From UMGS1883 sp045636425 (GTDB lineage Bacteria > Bacillota > Clostridia > UMGS1883), in the NCBI GenBank assembly GCA_045636425.1, contig JAZTXM010000013.1, forward strand, positions 1 through 64,000: 64,000 bases of DNA. Direction: 5' to 3'. The position numbers were made by a program, and so were the translations under genes. The notes below the pieces were generated by a model. The model had not been told where the DNA came from, did not search any database, and worked only from the letters and a program-made list of their open reading frames with translations. Positions 33,389 through 43,025 of this stretch are shown here, piece by piece (position 1 is the first letter of the stretch; each line of letters begins with the position of its first letter).

Positions 33389-34129
33389 TTATTCAAAAAC
33401 GATACCTTCGTTTGAACTGCTGCTTGCGGGCTTTTCGGGAGCAGGCTTGCTTGTTGTCGGAGTGGAGGGGGTATCCTCTTTTTCCGTTGTTGTTTCCGAA
33501 GGTCTTTCTTTTTCGGGCTTACTCGGTTTGATTAATTCGGATGCAGGCTCTTTCTCATTAGTTGTTACAGAATTGTTTTTCTGCGGTTTTGCCGTAGAAG
33601 GTTCTTTCTGTGCAGGCTTTGTATCTTCCTTTTCCTTCTGCTTATTATCGGTTTTTTCATCTGAAATCTCAGCGTTATCATTATCCTCATCTATTGCAGG
33701 CTCATTATCATTTTCCAAAGCAGGGGATTCGGTTTTTACAGGAGGTTTGCCGCCAATACTGTAATCGTAGGGATTAGACTTTTCGGAAGAATCGTCAGGC
33801 TGAGAGAACATCAGATAAGATGTAATAAAGCATACAATACATATTAATACAGAAATAAGAAGTACAATCAAAGCGTTCATTGCAAAACTTCTTTTCTTTT
33901 TTCTTTTTCTGCCTGAAGGACGTGCGGTGCGTGTCCCAGCCTTCTTTCTGGCATGGGGAGCAACAATCCCTGAAACAAATCTGTCCTCCACAAGCTGCTC
34001 GACGGTTTCTTCATCAAGAGTATTTGAATCGCTGTCGTATGTCCTTCCTTCAGATTTTACCATAACGGCGGTGCCGCTGACTTCACTCGGAAGCTTTATA
34101 GCTTTTGTTTCGTCAATTCTTTCTGACAT
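33389..34129 (-). CDS. Single-pass membrane protein with low-complexity outer tail, unknown function
   Basis: The 246-residue protein has an acidic cytoplasmic N-terminus, a very basic stretch just before the membrane (GRKRKKKRSF, about residue 73-82), one membrane segment (about 84-108) and a 135-residue outer tail made mostly of Lys, Glu, Pro, Ser and Thr. This order is N-in, C-out. No known domain was recognised. AGGAGG lies before the ATG and a promoter lies at the end of addA. It may span or interact with the cell wall; that is a guess. Confidence 0.65.
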   Translation of the reverse strand: MSERIDETKAIKLPSEVSGTAVMVKSEGRTYDSDSNTLDEETVEQLVEDRFVSGIVAPHARKKAGTRTARPSGRKRKKKRSFAMNALIVLLISVLICIVCFITSYLMFSQPDDSSEKSNPYDYSIGGKPPVKTESPALENDNEPAIDEDNDNAEISDEKTDNKQKEKEDTKPAQKEPSTAKPQKNNSVTTNEKEPASELIKPSKPEKERPSETTTEKEDTPSTPTTSKPAPEKPASSSSNEGIVFE

Positions 34130-34165
34130 TATATATGTACCTCCTAAAGAAAAAATATACTCATA

Positions 34166-37100
34166 CTACAACTCTATTATATCATTTTTATAGAGTAAGT
34201 AAAGATACTTTTTTATTAATTTATCTTTACATTTACATTTCAGTGCCTTTTCATAATAATAAAGCTGTTTTTCATATTTTCGGGCGATTTCGTCCGGATT
34301 GTCATAAGCATCAGTCTTGTAATCTACCAAAACAATACAGTCGTCTTCTTCAAAATAGCAGTCAATAATACCCTGCACGCAAATTGTTTCATCGTCAGGA
34401 AGTGACGGCTCTATTTCGGAGGCTTTAACAGAAATAACAAAAGGTTCTTCTCTGTGAAGCCGAGATGCCTTTTTCATTCTTTGACCCAAGGAACTTGAGA
34501 GGAATGATTCTATTTTTTCGATTGATACAATTTCTCTTTCTTCTTTCGTGATAATTCCGGATTTTAAAAACTCGTCACATTGCTTTTCTACAGAATCTCC
34601 GTTGTAATCAATATATTGCAGAACCTTGTGATGCGTATTTCCGAAAAATACCCCTCCCGATTTCAGACTGCGAAACTGCGGCTTTTTCAGCGAAACTCTC
34701 TTACATGAGGGAGTGTTCAGCATTGGAATATTTCCATCACTTGCAGGTGCCAGGTTAATATCTGCTGACTTCAGGAAAGAAACCGATGCTTTGTTAGGAA
34801 GAAAAACAGATTCTCTGTGCGGATACTCATAACTAAGCATTGCGGAAATCTCACTGTTTTCACAAAACAGTGAATTAAAATCTTCTTTTGATTCTTTCTT
34901 TATTTCGTTTTCCAAAGGAGATTTAAAAGAGAGATTCCAGTATTTATCGCCCCCTCGTGAAAAGGCAAGAGCAATAAGTGCAATATAGCTTTTACATGCA
35001 AGAATATTATCCGGCGTAAGAGTTATCGATGGACAAAGCTGAAGCTTTTCAAAGGCTTCGTAATCCTTAAGAGTTGCAACGACATATATTTTTTCCCTTG
35101 CACGGGTGAGGGCAACGTACAAAAGTCGCATTTCTTCTGCTTTATTATCTTTCGTTGCCATATTAAGCAACACCGTCTGCGGAGGGGAATTGTATTTACA
35201 CCTGAGCAGGGGATTTATGACGTTCATGCCTATTCCGACACGGCTGTTTACAATAAGCCCGCCGGCACCTGCCATGGCCGATTTGTAACTTTTTGCACAA
35301 TTTGCGACAAATACGTACGGAAATTCCAGTCCTTTTGATTTGTGTATTGTCATAATACGCACTACGTCCATTTTTTCGTTAACTGCCTTTGCCTCGCTTG
35401 TGTTGTCGGAGGTCTTTTGCATGTTACGCACGTAGTTTACGAAGTTAAAAAGCCCATTATAACTTGACCGCTCAAATTCAGCAGCCTTTTCCAATAATAA
35501 ATCTAAGTTTGCACGTCTTAATTGACCGTCAGGGAAGGCGAGAACGTTGCTGTATATACCCGTATCGGTATAAATCCGCTGTATAATATCTTCCACAGAC
35601 ATGAATCCCGATACAAACCTCCATCTGTCGAGCTGAGCTTTAAAGGATTTGCACTTTTCTTTAAGAGCCTTTCTCACAGAATATTTTTTATCACAAATTC
35701 CATAGAATGCATCGCAAAAGCTTTCCTTGGACTGAAGCTTGATTTCAAGAAGCTCATTTTCATCAAACATAAACATCGGGCTTCGCAGTGTGCATGCCAG
35801 AGAAATGTCACTTTGGGCATTGTCTATCAGCTTAAGTATTTCAATTATCTGACCGACCTCAGTGGTTTCATAAAGGTCGTTACTGCCGTCTATGTAGCAG
35901 GGGACACCGTAAAGTGCGAATGCTTCTTCATATATTTGAGAATAATTTTTTAAAGAACGCATTAAAACAGAAAAATCTCTGTATTGCGCCTCTCTGAAAT
36001 CATTGATATCCTTGTCCCATACCTGTTTTTTTTCTGCAATCACTTTTTGAATTTCACAGGCAATATAACATGCTTCGTTAAAAGCCTGCTGTGCTGAATT
36101 TCCGCTTTCGCCGATAATGGCAATCTCACACTTTTCAGAAGGCTCCCTTTCGGGTATAAAATCGGTGCCGAAATCCAGCCTGTGCTGAGCTTTATAATCA
36201 ATGGAGCAGACAGGCTCCGTCATTACAACATCGAAAATGCTGTTAACTCCGTCAATAACGCGTCTTTTGCTCCTGAAGTTTTTAGCAAGAAATATTTTAC
36301 GTTTAGGGGCAGCTGCATCAAAGCTGGACTCGTTACATTTTTTCATAAAAATGGAGGGGTCAGCGTTTCTGAAACCGTATATACTTTGTTTTACGTCCCC
36401 AACCATGAAGCTTCTTCCTTTTGAAATGAAAGAAAACAGCATTTCCTGCAATTCATTTGAATCCTGCATCTCATCAATATAGATTTCATCATATTTGTTC
36501 TTGAGCGAAATTGCCACATCGCTTAAATTGATTCCGTCTTCTGAGATTATCTGCATTGCAAGATGCTCGCAGGTGGAAAAATCAATAATCTTTCGTGCAA
36601 CCATTTTGCGGTAATAAATATTCCCCAAGAGAGAAGCGGCAGAGCAAAGGGCTTTAATTTGAGGATAAAGCTGAATTCTTAATGAATCACATTCCTCAAG
36701 GGAAAATTCAATAAGCTTTTTCAAGGTTTCATTTACATTATCCTTTATGCTTGCACGTGCATTTTTTACGGAATCGGCAATATTTTTATCAACATTTCTT
36801 TTTCTGCCTTTTAAATCAGCAAATAAAACCTTATTTCTCGCCGCATTATAAAGAGAATTGTAATCGGAACAAAGCGACAGAGGAAAAAGAGATTCATAAT
36901 CGTTTCTTAATGTTTGCTCGTAACCGATGCCGTTTGCAAGGGAAATTTCTTCAAGCTCTTTCAGCGAACGTAAGGAATTATTAATAACGCGTGTACATTC
37001 GGAAAACGCATGTTTATAGAAAATGGTATCCTCGTAATTTGTCATTTCGGCATTATACGCATCGGATGCCGATTTAAGCCATAGGTCGGGGTATGCCGCG

Positions 37101-37780
37101 GACTGGGCTTTGGAATAAAGGGTGGAAATCATTGTGGAATAATCGCCATTACCCTTAATGTTCTCGGAAAAATCCGAATCACGTTTGTCGTATGAACATG
37201 TATTGGTTAGCGCTTCAAACCCGTCTAAAATTAAATCAAGTTCTTCCTTTTTCGTGAAGTAATCTTCCGCTAATGAGGCGAGAAGGAGGTTGTCCTCGGA
37301 CAGATTATTTCCTTTTTTCTTTTCCAACGCGCAGTATAGTGCGTCAATGGTATCTTCCAGGGCGGAGAGCTTTAAAAGTGCCAGTTCTCCCTGCTCGCCA
37401 ATAGCTATATCAGAGGGGAGATTTACTGTAAAGAAGTTTTGCTTTACAACATCATAACAGAAAGAATCAATGGTACAAATATGCGCACTTCCGAGCATTG
37501 TAAGCTGCTTTTTTAAGTGCTTACGCAAAGAAATATCCGACTCTGCCCTTGCCGCGTTTTTCAAAGCCTTGCCTATACGCTCCCGCATTTCGGCGGCAGC
37601 CGCTTTGGTAAATGTCACAATCAAGAGCTTTTCGATAGACACAGGATTATCGCTCTGCTTTAATCTTTCGATTATTCTTGTCGTAAGAATCTGTGTTTTT
37701 CCGCTGCCTGCCGCAGCACTTACAACAATCTCAGCCGGAGTGGCATAAATCGCTTTTTCCTGGTCTTCAGTCCATTTCAT
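34166..37780 (-). CDS. addA: ATP-dependent helicase/nuclease subunit AddA
   Basis: AddA is the helicase-nuclease subunit of AddAB, which processes double-strand breaks for recombination. The 1204-residue protein has the Walker A motif AAAGSGKT (about residues 22-29), the helicase motif DEMQDSN, later motifs including RIMTIHKSKGLEFPYVFV and LLYVALTRARE, and the C-terminal nuclease motif VDYKTD (about residue 1155). ATG 37780 has AAAAGGAGG upstream and overlaps the end of addB by 14 bases; the longer frame upstream only runs within addB. Confidence 0.95.
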   Translation of the reverse strand: MKWTEDQEKAIYATPAEIVVSAAAGSGKTQILTTRIIERLKQSDNPVSIEKLLIVTFTKAAAAEMRERIGKALKNAARAESDISLRKHLKKQLTMLGSAHICTIDSFCYDVVKQNFFTVNLPSDIAIGEQGELALLKLSALEDTIDALYCALEKKKGNNLSEDNLLLASLAEDYFTKKEELDLILDGFEALTNTCSYDKRDSDFSENIKGNGDYSTMISTLYSKAQSAAYPDLWLKSASDAYNAEMTNYEDTIFYKHAFSECTRVINNSLRSLKELEEISLANGIGYEQTLRNDYESLFPLSLCSDYNSLYNAARNKVLFADLKGRKRNVDKNIADSVKNARASIKDNVNETLKKLIEFSLEECDSLRIQLYPQIKALCSAASLLGNIYYRKMVARKIIDFSTCEHLAMQIISEDGINLSDVAISLKNKYDEIYIDEMQDSNELQEMLFSFISKGRSFMVGDVKQSIYGFRNADPSIFMKKCNESSFDAAAPKRKIFLAKNFRSKRRVIDGVNSIFDVVMTEPVCSIDYKAQHRLDFGTDFIPEREPSEKCEIAIIGESGNSAQQAFNEACYIACEIQKVIAEKKQVWDKDINDFREAQYRDFSVLMRSLKNYSQIYEEAFALYGVPCYIDGSNDLYETTEVGQIIEILKLIDNAQSDISLACTLRSPMFMFDENELLEIKLQSKESFCDAFYGICDKKYSVRKALKEKCKSFKAQLDRWRFVSGFMSVEDIIQRIYTDTGIYSNVLAFPDGQLRRANLDLLLEKAAEFERSSYNGLFNFVNYVRNMQKTSDNTSEAKAVNEKMDVVRIMTIHKSKGLEFPYVFVANCAKSYKSAMAGAGGLIVNSRVGIGMNVINPLLRCKYNSPPQTVLLNMATKDNKAEEMRLLYVALTRAREKIYVVATLKDYEAFEKLQLCPSITLTPDNILACKSYIALIALAFSRGGDKYWNLSFKSPLENEIKKESKEDFNSLFCENSEISAMLSYEYPHRESVFLPNKASVSFLKSADINLAPASDGNIPMLNTPSCKRVSLKKPQFRSLKSGGVFFGNTHHKVLQYIDYNGDSVEKQCDEFLKSGIITKEEREIVSIEKIESFLSSSLGQRMKKASRLHREEPFVISVKASEIEPSLPDDETICVQGIIDCYFEEDDCIVLVDYKTDAYDNPDEIARKYEKQLYYYEKALKCKCKDKLIKKYLYLLYKNDIIEL
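34176..34203 (-). promoter_or_regulatory. Probable promoter of the membrane protein gene at 33389-34129
   Basis: On the minus strand TTTACT (34203-34198) and TATAAT (34181-34176) are 16 bases apart and lie inside the last codons of addA, about 47 bases before the next start. Confidence 0.5.
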
Positions 37781-40700
37781 TCTCGCTAACCTCCTTTTCA
37801 AGAATTTCCCATATTTCTTTGTCCGTGAGTGTGCTTGCGACGCCGTTCCTGCAGCCCGAAAACGCATTGTCAAACAAGCATAGACCTTTGTAATCGCAGT
37901 AATCACAGGCGTTTTTTTGACATTCAATGGGATATTTTCCTGCATATATGTTTTCGGCAGTCCTTTTAATGACACGGTTTAAATGCCTGAACATTGAATT
38001 GAAATTCTTTGCAGTTATAGCCTTCTTTGTTTTTAATATGTCATTTCCGCCCATATGTTCTAGCATATTGTTTTCTGATAAAACAATACCTCCCATACGG
38101 CGGGCGCTGTTTCTCTTTGTTAAAATATCTTCCTCGGAATCTTCGGGGGAAACCTCGACTATAGGGTCAGAAAGATTGCAATAGAGGATTCCCGCAGGGG
38201 AGTAGCCGTCAGAACAAAGTGCTGATAAATAGACAAAAAGCTGTAGCTGGATTCCGTTATATACGTCCGAAAGAGAAAGAGTTTTATCCGTACTCTTATA
38301 ATCCACAATCCGTACAAATTTCCCCATACTTCCGTCAGGTAAATTAACGTCAAAAGTATCTGCACGGTCTATTCTTCCGCGGAGGACAATTTCCCTGCCG
38401 TCGTCAAGCTTGATTTTAATAGGCTTAAGATCCCCGTTTTCATCGAAAGAAATTTCATATCCCATAGGTATAAAGTCGCTTTTTACGATGTGATGTCTGA
38501 CGGCGTAAAGTGATTGCTCTGCCGTACGGCAAAGTCTTTTGAAAAGCGCGTTGATTCTCGGAATTTCAAGCATGCGTGAGTTAACACCGCCAAGTATTTC
38601 CTCCAAAATTTTTGGCGTGTTAATCTTTATGAAGTCGTTATCAATTTTTGCCCAGGTAAGAGGGGCTCCCGATTCGTCCTTGGAGGAAACCACAAGATTT
38701 GAAAACCTGTCTAAAAAATCATGAAGGAAAGAGCCGCTGTCGGATACGTTCAGTTCAAATTTTTGTTTTGGTTCAAGCTTTAGTATATATTTGGCAAAAT
38801 ATGAGAACGGACACTTGTTATAAGCCTCCAGACGGGAAATGCTTGTTTTCATATCGTTACCAAGGGCTTTCTCTATAAGTGAGGGATCAATCTGAACAGA
38901 CTCATTCGTGTACCCCGTCATATTGACAGCATGGTAGAGAAGCCGCGAATATGTTTTATCCTTGCTAAAGTAATACGCCGCAGCCCTAAGCTCGTCGCTA
39001 AGAGGCTTGCCCTCTTTTTCAAAGGCACGTATTTTTGAAAGTAAAATATCAAAGACCGTTTTTTTTGCTGTGATAATATCTGCCCCCGAAGGCTCTGTTA
39101 CAATATCCTCTGAAAACGGAATATCAGGAAAAATACTTCGTACTCTTTCCACTATTTCGGAAGGGAGAAGGGGAGCAGAATTATTATCGGAGGAGGCATA
39201 ACAGATGTAAAGCTTTTCTCCTGCACAGGTAAGTGCCTCGTAAACAAGCAGTTGTTCGGTCTGTGCCATTTTTTCAAGAGTAGGCGGCATTTCAATTCCG
39301 CAGGACTCAAGAGCTTTTTTATCCTCATCGGTAAAAAAACCGCTTTCCGCAGGAGAAGCGGGGAAAATGCCACTGTTTGCTCCTACAATAAATATTACTT
39401 TTGCACCATGTCCTTTGATTCGGTCAATACTTCCGATTGTGACGCAGTCGGAGGATGTGGGAATAGTGCCGATTTCAACAGACTGCAATCCTACAATAAT
39501 TGTGGTGTGGAATTCACGGAGAGAAAGCTCTTTTTCACCGAGAACAGAACATATATCATCAAATATATCTATCAAAATGTTATAAACCTGCATGGTTTGA
39601 AGTGCAAAAAGATTTTCCCCGTTTTCTTCTAATTTAATTGAGTAAAGCTTGATTTTTTCTTCAAGGCTGATTGATTCAAAAAAATCAAACAACAGTGAGC
39701 AAAATGTACTTACCGTGGAATTTTTGCGAAGCTTTGAAACAAGACTGTAAAGCGGATTATATACCTTTTCCCTGAGCTTGTTGATTTCAACAAGCTTTTC
39801 CGCTGTAAAGAGTTCTTTTTTAGAAGAAGAATCATTGTCGTACGTTTTTGCGACAGCGGTAAAAGGTTTACTCCATGCGTATGGATGAACCCCTGCCGCA
39901 AGACAATAGTTTTCAAGTAGATCAGCCTCGTTTTCGTTTAAAGGAGAAAATGGGCTTTTTATATATGCAAATATGTTTTCATACGTAAAACCACCCAATG
40001 CAATTTCCAGAATACTTGTTATAAATACGGTTATACTGTGACCTGAAAGGGGCATTTTATTGTCTACAAAAAGCGGAATATCATAAAAAGGGAAAATACG
40101 TTCTACGACCTTTTTGTAAACTTCGACATCTCTTGCAATGATAGAAATATCCTTAAATCGCATATTACTATTCCTGACAAGCTTTATTATCTCACGTGCG
40201 ATATAATGCACTTCGGAGCTTCTGTCCTTGCCGCAAAAGAGTGAAATACTGTCATCTGTTCCTGCGAAAACAGCAGCATTATCGTCAAAGTAAAAATGTT
40301 CAAGATGACGTATCATCGGTTTAGCCCCATACATGGCGGAAGAAAGCTCCGCTATAGGTTCAATTTCAATTCTCGTCTCTTTTGCCAGCATTTGAATTTT
40401 TTTCAAAGTACGATTTACCGTTTCAAATTCTTCTCCAAAATCAGTGCAAAGAGATATGGTAACTTTATCGCATTTCTTAAGTATAGCCTTTATACATTCA
40501 CATTCGCTGGGATCAAAATCCGAAAATTGATCTATGTATACATTTCTTCCGTTTAAAAAATCGCAGTTGTCATCGGACAATATGTTTGCGAGGGCGGAAA
40601 GCTTGTCGTTTTGGTCACATATATTTGCCTCGTGCAATTCATGGAGATACTGGTTATATACAACGAGGGAATCGGAAAGCTTTTTTTTAAGAAGCTCGTC

Positions 40701-41123
40701 CTCGGTCTTATCGATAGCGTTTTGCAGCATTTCGGGAGTTATGCAGTAGCGTTTAAAGGTTGTTATAAGCATAGAGGCAGTTTGTGATAATTCATTTTTT
40801 TTCACCAGACCGTCAAAAAGACGCAGTTTTTCGGGATTTACACAATTGGCACAATAGCTTACAAGCATTTCATAAGAGGCACTGTCTGAAATGAATTCAG
40901 GCGAACCGTATTTTGAAAATACATGGTCGGCAAGTCTCATAAAGCTGAGAACCTGCGGTCCGTCCAGACCTACTGCGCCAAAAACATCAATAAGCTTTTT
41001 TTCGGCGGAAAAAGAGTGTTGTTCCGGGACAATATATATAGGATTGGAATCATTTTCCATTTCCTTAAGCATATATGTACTTTTACCGCTTCCGCTTCTG
41101 CCGCATATCAGTTTCAAAGACAT
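37767..41123 (-). CDS. addB: ATP-dependent helicase/nuclease subunit AddB
   Basis: AddB is the partner of AddA. The 1118-residue protein starts with a Walker A motif (GRSGSGKST, residues 8-16) and has a C-terminal nuclease region with VDYKSTDK. The four cysteines of the iron-sulfur staple are present: C771 in NKCPFSYF and C1073, C1076 and C1082 in ACDYCDYKGLC. It has its own promoter and AGGAGG site, and its end overlaps addA, the usual addB-addA order of Firmicutes. Confidence 0.95.
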   Translation of the reverse strand: MSLKLICGRSGSGKSTYMLKEMENDSNPIYIVPEQHSFSAEKKLIDVFGAVGLDGPQVLSFMRLADHVFSKYGSPEFISDSASYEMLVSYCANCVNPEKLRLFDGLVKKNELSQTASMLITTFKRYCITPEMLQNAIDKTEDELLKKKLSDSLVVYNQYLHELHEANICDQNDKLSALANILSDDNCDFLNGRNVYIDQFSDFDPSECECIKAILKKCDKVTISLCTDFGEEFETVNRTLKKIQMLAKETRIEIEPIAELSSAMYGAKPMIRHLEHFYFDDNAAVFAGTDDSISLFCGKDRSSEVHYIAREIIKLVRNSNMRFKDISIIARDVEVYKKVVERIFPFYDIPLFVDNKMPLSGHSITVFITSILEIALGGFTYENIFAYIKSPFSPLNENEADLLENYCLAAGVHPYAWSKPFTAVAKTYDNDSSSKKELFTAEKLVEINKLREKVYNPLYSLVSKLRKNSTVSTFCSLLFDFFESISLEEKIKLYSIKLEENGENLFALQTMQVYNILIDIFDDICSVLGEKELSLREFHTTIIVGLQSVEIGTIPTSSDCVTIGSIDRIKGHGAKVIFIVGANSGIFPASPAESGFFTDEDKKALESCGIEMPPTLEKMAQTEQLLVYEALTCAGEKLYICYASSDNNSAPLLPSEIVERVRSIFPDIPFSEDIVTEPSGADIITAKKTVFDILLSKIRAFEKEGKPLSDELRAAAYYFSKDKTYSRLLYHAVNMTGYTNESVQIDPSLIEKALGNDMKTSISRLEAYNKCPFSYFAKYILKLEPKQKFELNVSDSGSFLHDFLDRFSNLVVSSKDESGAPLTWAKIDNDFIKINTPKILEEILGGVNSRMLEIPRINALFKRLCRTAEQSLYAVRHHIVKSDFIPMGYEISFDENGDLKPIKIKLDDGREIVLRGRIDRADTFDVNLPDGSMGKFVRIVDYKSTDKTLSLSDVYNGIQLQLFVYLSALCSDGYSPAGILYCNLSDPIVEVSPEDSEEDILTKRNSARRMGGIVLSENNMLEHMGGNDILKTKKAITAKNFNSMFRHLNRVIKRTAENIYAGKYPIECQKNACDYCDYKGLCLFDNAFSGCRNGVASTLTDKEIWEILEKEVSENEMD

Positions 41124-41152
41124 AAGATTACCTCCTGCAAACTAATACATTT

Positions 41153-41181
41153 ATTATATAATAATTCGGCTCAACTTGCAA
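41153..41181 (-). promoter_or_regulatory. Promoter of addB-addA
   Basis: On the minus strand TTGCAA (41181-41176) and TATAAT (41158-41153) are 17 bases apart, 30 bases before the addB start. Confidence 0.7.
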
Positions 41182-41230
41182 TAAATAGTTCAAAAATCTT
41201 GTATATTTTAATAATTTTTACACATAAATG

Positions 41231-41259
41231 TTGTGTTTTGCTGAATTTGAGTGTATAAT
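41231..41259 (+). promoter_or_regulatory. Promoter of the DUF896 gene
   Basis: TTGTGT (41231-41236) and TATAAT (41254-41259) are 17 bases apart, 28 bases before the start at 41288. The -35 is weak. Confidence 0.55.
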
Positions 41260-41287
41260 GAAGATAAGAACATTTCGGAGGTATGTT

Positions 41288-41455
41288 ATGGAGCAGAGTA
41301 AGATTACGCGTATAAATGAGCTTGCCAAAAAGAAAAAGACTGTCGGACTGACGGAGGAAGAAGCCTTGGAGCAGGCACAGCTTCGTCAGGAGTATTTGAA
41401 AGGAATACGTGAAAATTTCAGAGCAACACTTGAAAATATTGAGTTTAAAGACTGA
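41288..41455 (+). CDS. DUF896 (YnzC-like) small protein
   Basis: The 55-residue protein matches DUF896: ITRINELAKKKKTVGLTEEE followed by a helix with RQEYLKGIRENFRATLENI. Such proteins are short helical cytoplasmic proteins of unclear function. In Bacillus one member is in the SOS regulon; no LexA site was identified here. ATG 41288 has CGGAGG just upstream. It is followed after 38 bases by the zinc-ribbon membrane protein. Confidence 0.9.
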   Translation: MEQSKITRINELAKKKKTVGLTEEEALEQAQLRQEYLKGIRENFRATLENIEFKD

Positions 41456-41493
41456 TATTAACATAAAATGTTATTTTGAAAGAAGGTATTAAT

Positions 41494-42462
41494 GTGAAAT
41501 GCAGTTACTGCGGTTATGAAAATTCACAGGATGCAAAATTCTGTTCAGGATGCGGAAAACCGCTGGAAAATTTAGAGCATACGCAAACGATGACAAAGCC
41601 CATTTTGGAAGACCGCGGAGTTTCAACGGAAAGATTTAATGATACATACAGAGCGGTGGCACCGCGAACTCCTGTTGTACGCGGCAAAAAGAAGAAGTCA
41701 GCTAATTTAAAGGTCTTGGTAATTTCTATAACAGCGGCTCTTGCTTTTTTGGTGGCATTTGTGTTAATTTATTTCTGTACTGACGTTTTCGGGAAAAATT
41801 GCAAAATCTGTAACAGTGAATTTGATACCGAAGGTCCATATTGTGAGTCTTGCGTAGAAGAATACACCTGCAGAGGCTGTAATGAAGTTAAGAATAATGT
41901 GGAAGAAGGAATCTGCAAGGAGTGCACAGATGATTTTACTTGCACTGAGTGCGGAAAGACAGACCTTGAGATCAATAAATCCTTATGTACCTCCTGTGCC
42001 GCAGAATACACCTGCGAAAATTGCGGTGAAATCGACTTCGGAACAAAGGACGGGTATTGCCGTGAGTGTACTGAGGATTACGTTTGTACCGAATGTGATT
42101 CCTTTGACAAGGAACTTGAAGAAGGTCTGTGCAGGGAGTGTACAAAGCTTTACACTTGCAAAGATTGCGAAATATTCGACAAATCAATAAAAGACAATTA
42201 CTGTGATGAATGTAAGAAAAATCATATATGCAAGGATTGCGGTAATGTTAAGGAAAATCTCTCAAACGGATATTGTGAAAAATGTGCCGAAAAAGGGGAG
42301 AAGGCTTGGTGCTATTATTGCGACACACAGATTAACACGCTGACAGCATATAAAGATAAAGACGGCTATTTTTATTGTGACAGCTGCAACACGGGAAAGT
42401 ATTGTGCTTCCTGCAAAGCGCCTGTGGAAAGCGGAAAAATATTCTGTAAATTTTGTGACTAA
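41494..42462 (+). CDS. Membrane protein with a long array of outer CxxC zinc-ribbon units
   Basis: The 322-residue protein begins with a zinc ribbon (CSYCGYENSQDAKFCSGCG), then a basic stretch (RGKKKKS), one membrane segment (about residues 74-96) and about 225 further residues. That last part carries 18 CxxC pairs, 36 cysteines, which alternate at about 10-18 residues and so can form nine four-cysteine units. Typical units read YTCENCG...GYCREC. With the basic residues on the N-terminal side of the membrane segment, the array should lie outside the cytoplasm. GTG 41494 follows AAGAAGG. Function unknown; zinc or iron-sulfur binding and disulfide formation are all possible. Confidence 0.75.
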   Translation: MKCSYCGYENSQDAKFCSGCGKPLENLEHTQTMTKPILEDRGVSTERFNDTYRAVAPRTPVVRGKKKKSANLKVLVISITAALAFLVAFVLIYFCTDVFGKNCKICNSEFDTEGPYCESCVEEYTCRGCNEVKNNVEEGICKECTDDFTCTECGKTDLEINKSLCTSCAAEYTCENCGEIDFGTKDGYCRECTEDYVCTECDSFDKELEEGLCRECTKLYTCKDCEIFDKSIKDNYCDECKKNHICKDCGNVKENLSNGYCEKCAEKGEKAWCYYCDTQINTLTAYKDKDGYFYCDSCNTGKYCASCKAPVESGKIFCKFCD

Positions 42463-42469
42463 CACATTG

Positions 42470-42510
42470 AAAAAAGTGAAGTTTTATTTGATATGAAGCT
42501 TCACTTTTTT
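42470..42510 (+). terminator. Terminator after the zinc-ribbon array gene
   Basis: AAAAAAGTGAAG (42470-42481) pairs with CTTCACTTTTTT (42499-42510), giving a 12 bp stem with a T run at the 3' side. Confidence 0.8.
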
Positions 42511-42537
42511 AGTTTTCGAAAAATATTAAAAAAATTG

Positions 42538-42566
42538 TTGACAGGTGGTTTATTATGTGTTATATT
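42538..42566 (+). promoter_or_regulatory. Sigma-A promoter of perR
   Basis: TTGACA (42538-42543) and TATATT (42561-42566) are 17 bases apart. A perfect palindromic operator lies just downstream at 42579-42599. Confidence 0.85.
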
Positions 42567-42578
42567 TTAATTAAGCAA

Positions 42579-42599
42579 TAACGATAATCATTATCGTTA
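42579..42599. promoter_or_regulatory. Fur/PerR-type operator
   Basis: A perfect 10-1-10 palindrome, TAACGATAAT-C-ATTATCGTTA, contains the 7-1-7 core of Fur-family boxes (xGATAAT-N-ATTATCx). It lies between the -10 element and the ribosome binding site of the Fur-family gene, so the protein most likely represses its own transcription. Confidence 0.8.
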
Positions 42600-42618
42600 A
42601 GAAAAAAGGAGGGGGGAA

Positions 42619-42981
42619 ATGAGGTACAGCAGACAGAGGGAATCGCTTGTAGAGCTTCTGTGCTCCACAAAATCACATCCGGACGCCCAATGGCTTTACG
42701 AAGAGCTTCGTAAGGAATACCCCAATATTTCATTGGGAACTGTTTATAGAAATTTAAGACAGTTAACAGAATTGGGGGAGATTTTAGAGCTTCGTTACGG
42801 AGATTCATCGCATTTTGACGGTGATATTTCACCGCACTATCACATGAGGTGCAGTCTTTGTAACAAAATAATTGATATTCCAAAAGAAAGTATCAATGTC
42901 GAAATCAAGACGGAAAACGGTTTCAGGATTGACGGAATTGACATTTCATTAAGCGGCATGTGCCGACAATGTCGAAATTAA
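42619..42981 (+). CDS. perR: Fur-family peroxide regulator, PerR type
   Basis: The 120-residue protein has the Fur fold: a winged helix (SLGTVYRNLRQL) and a metal-binding dimer domain with CSLC and CRQC as the structural zinc site. The five regulatory metal ligands of Bacillus PerR have counterparts: the His in SHPDAQW, the Asp in HFDGD, both His of PHYH and the Asp of KIIDI. An Asp rather than Glu in the second position favours PerR over Fur. AAGGAGGGGGG precedes the ATG. It lies 44 bases before rubrerythrin, a typical PerR target. Confidence 0.85.
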   Translation: MRYSRQRESLVELLCSTKSHPDAQWLYEELRKEYPNISLGTVYRNLRQLTELGEILELRYGDSSHFDGDISPHYHMRCSLCNKIIDIPKESINVEIKTENGFRIDGIDISLSGMCRQCRN

Positions 42982-43025
42982 AATGTATTTTATTTTAAAT
43001 TTTATATAAAGAGAGGTAATTTATT

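Noticed and set aside
41494..42462. Reading the CxxC array as a cytoplasmic rubredoxin or ferredoxin
   Set aside because: The spacing does not match either family, and a membrane segment with basic residues on its N-terminal side places the array outside.
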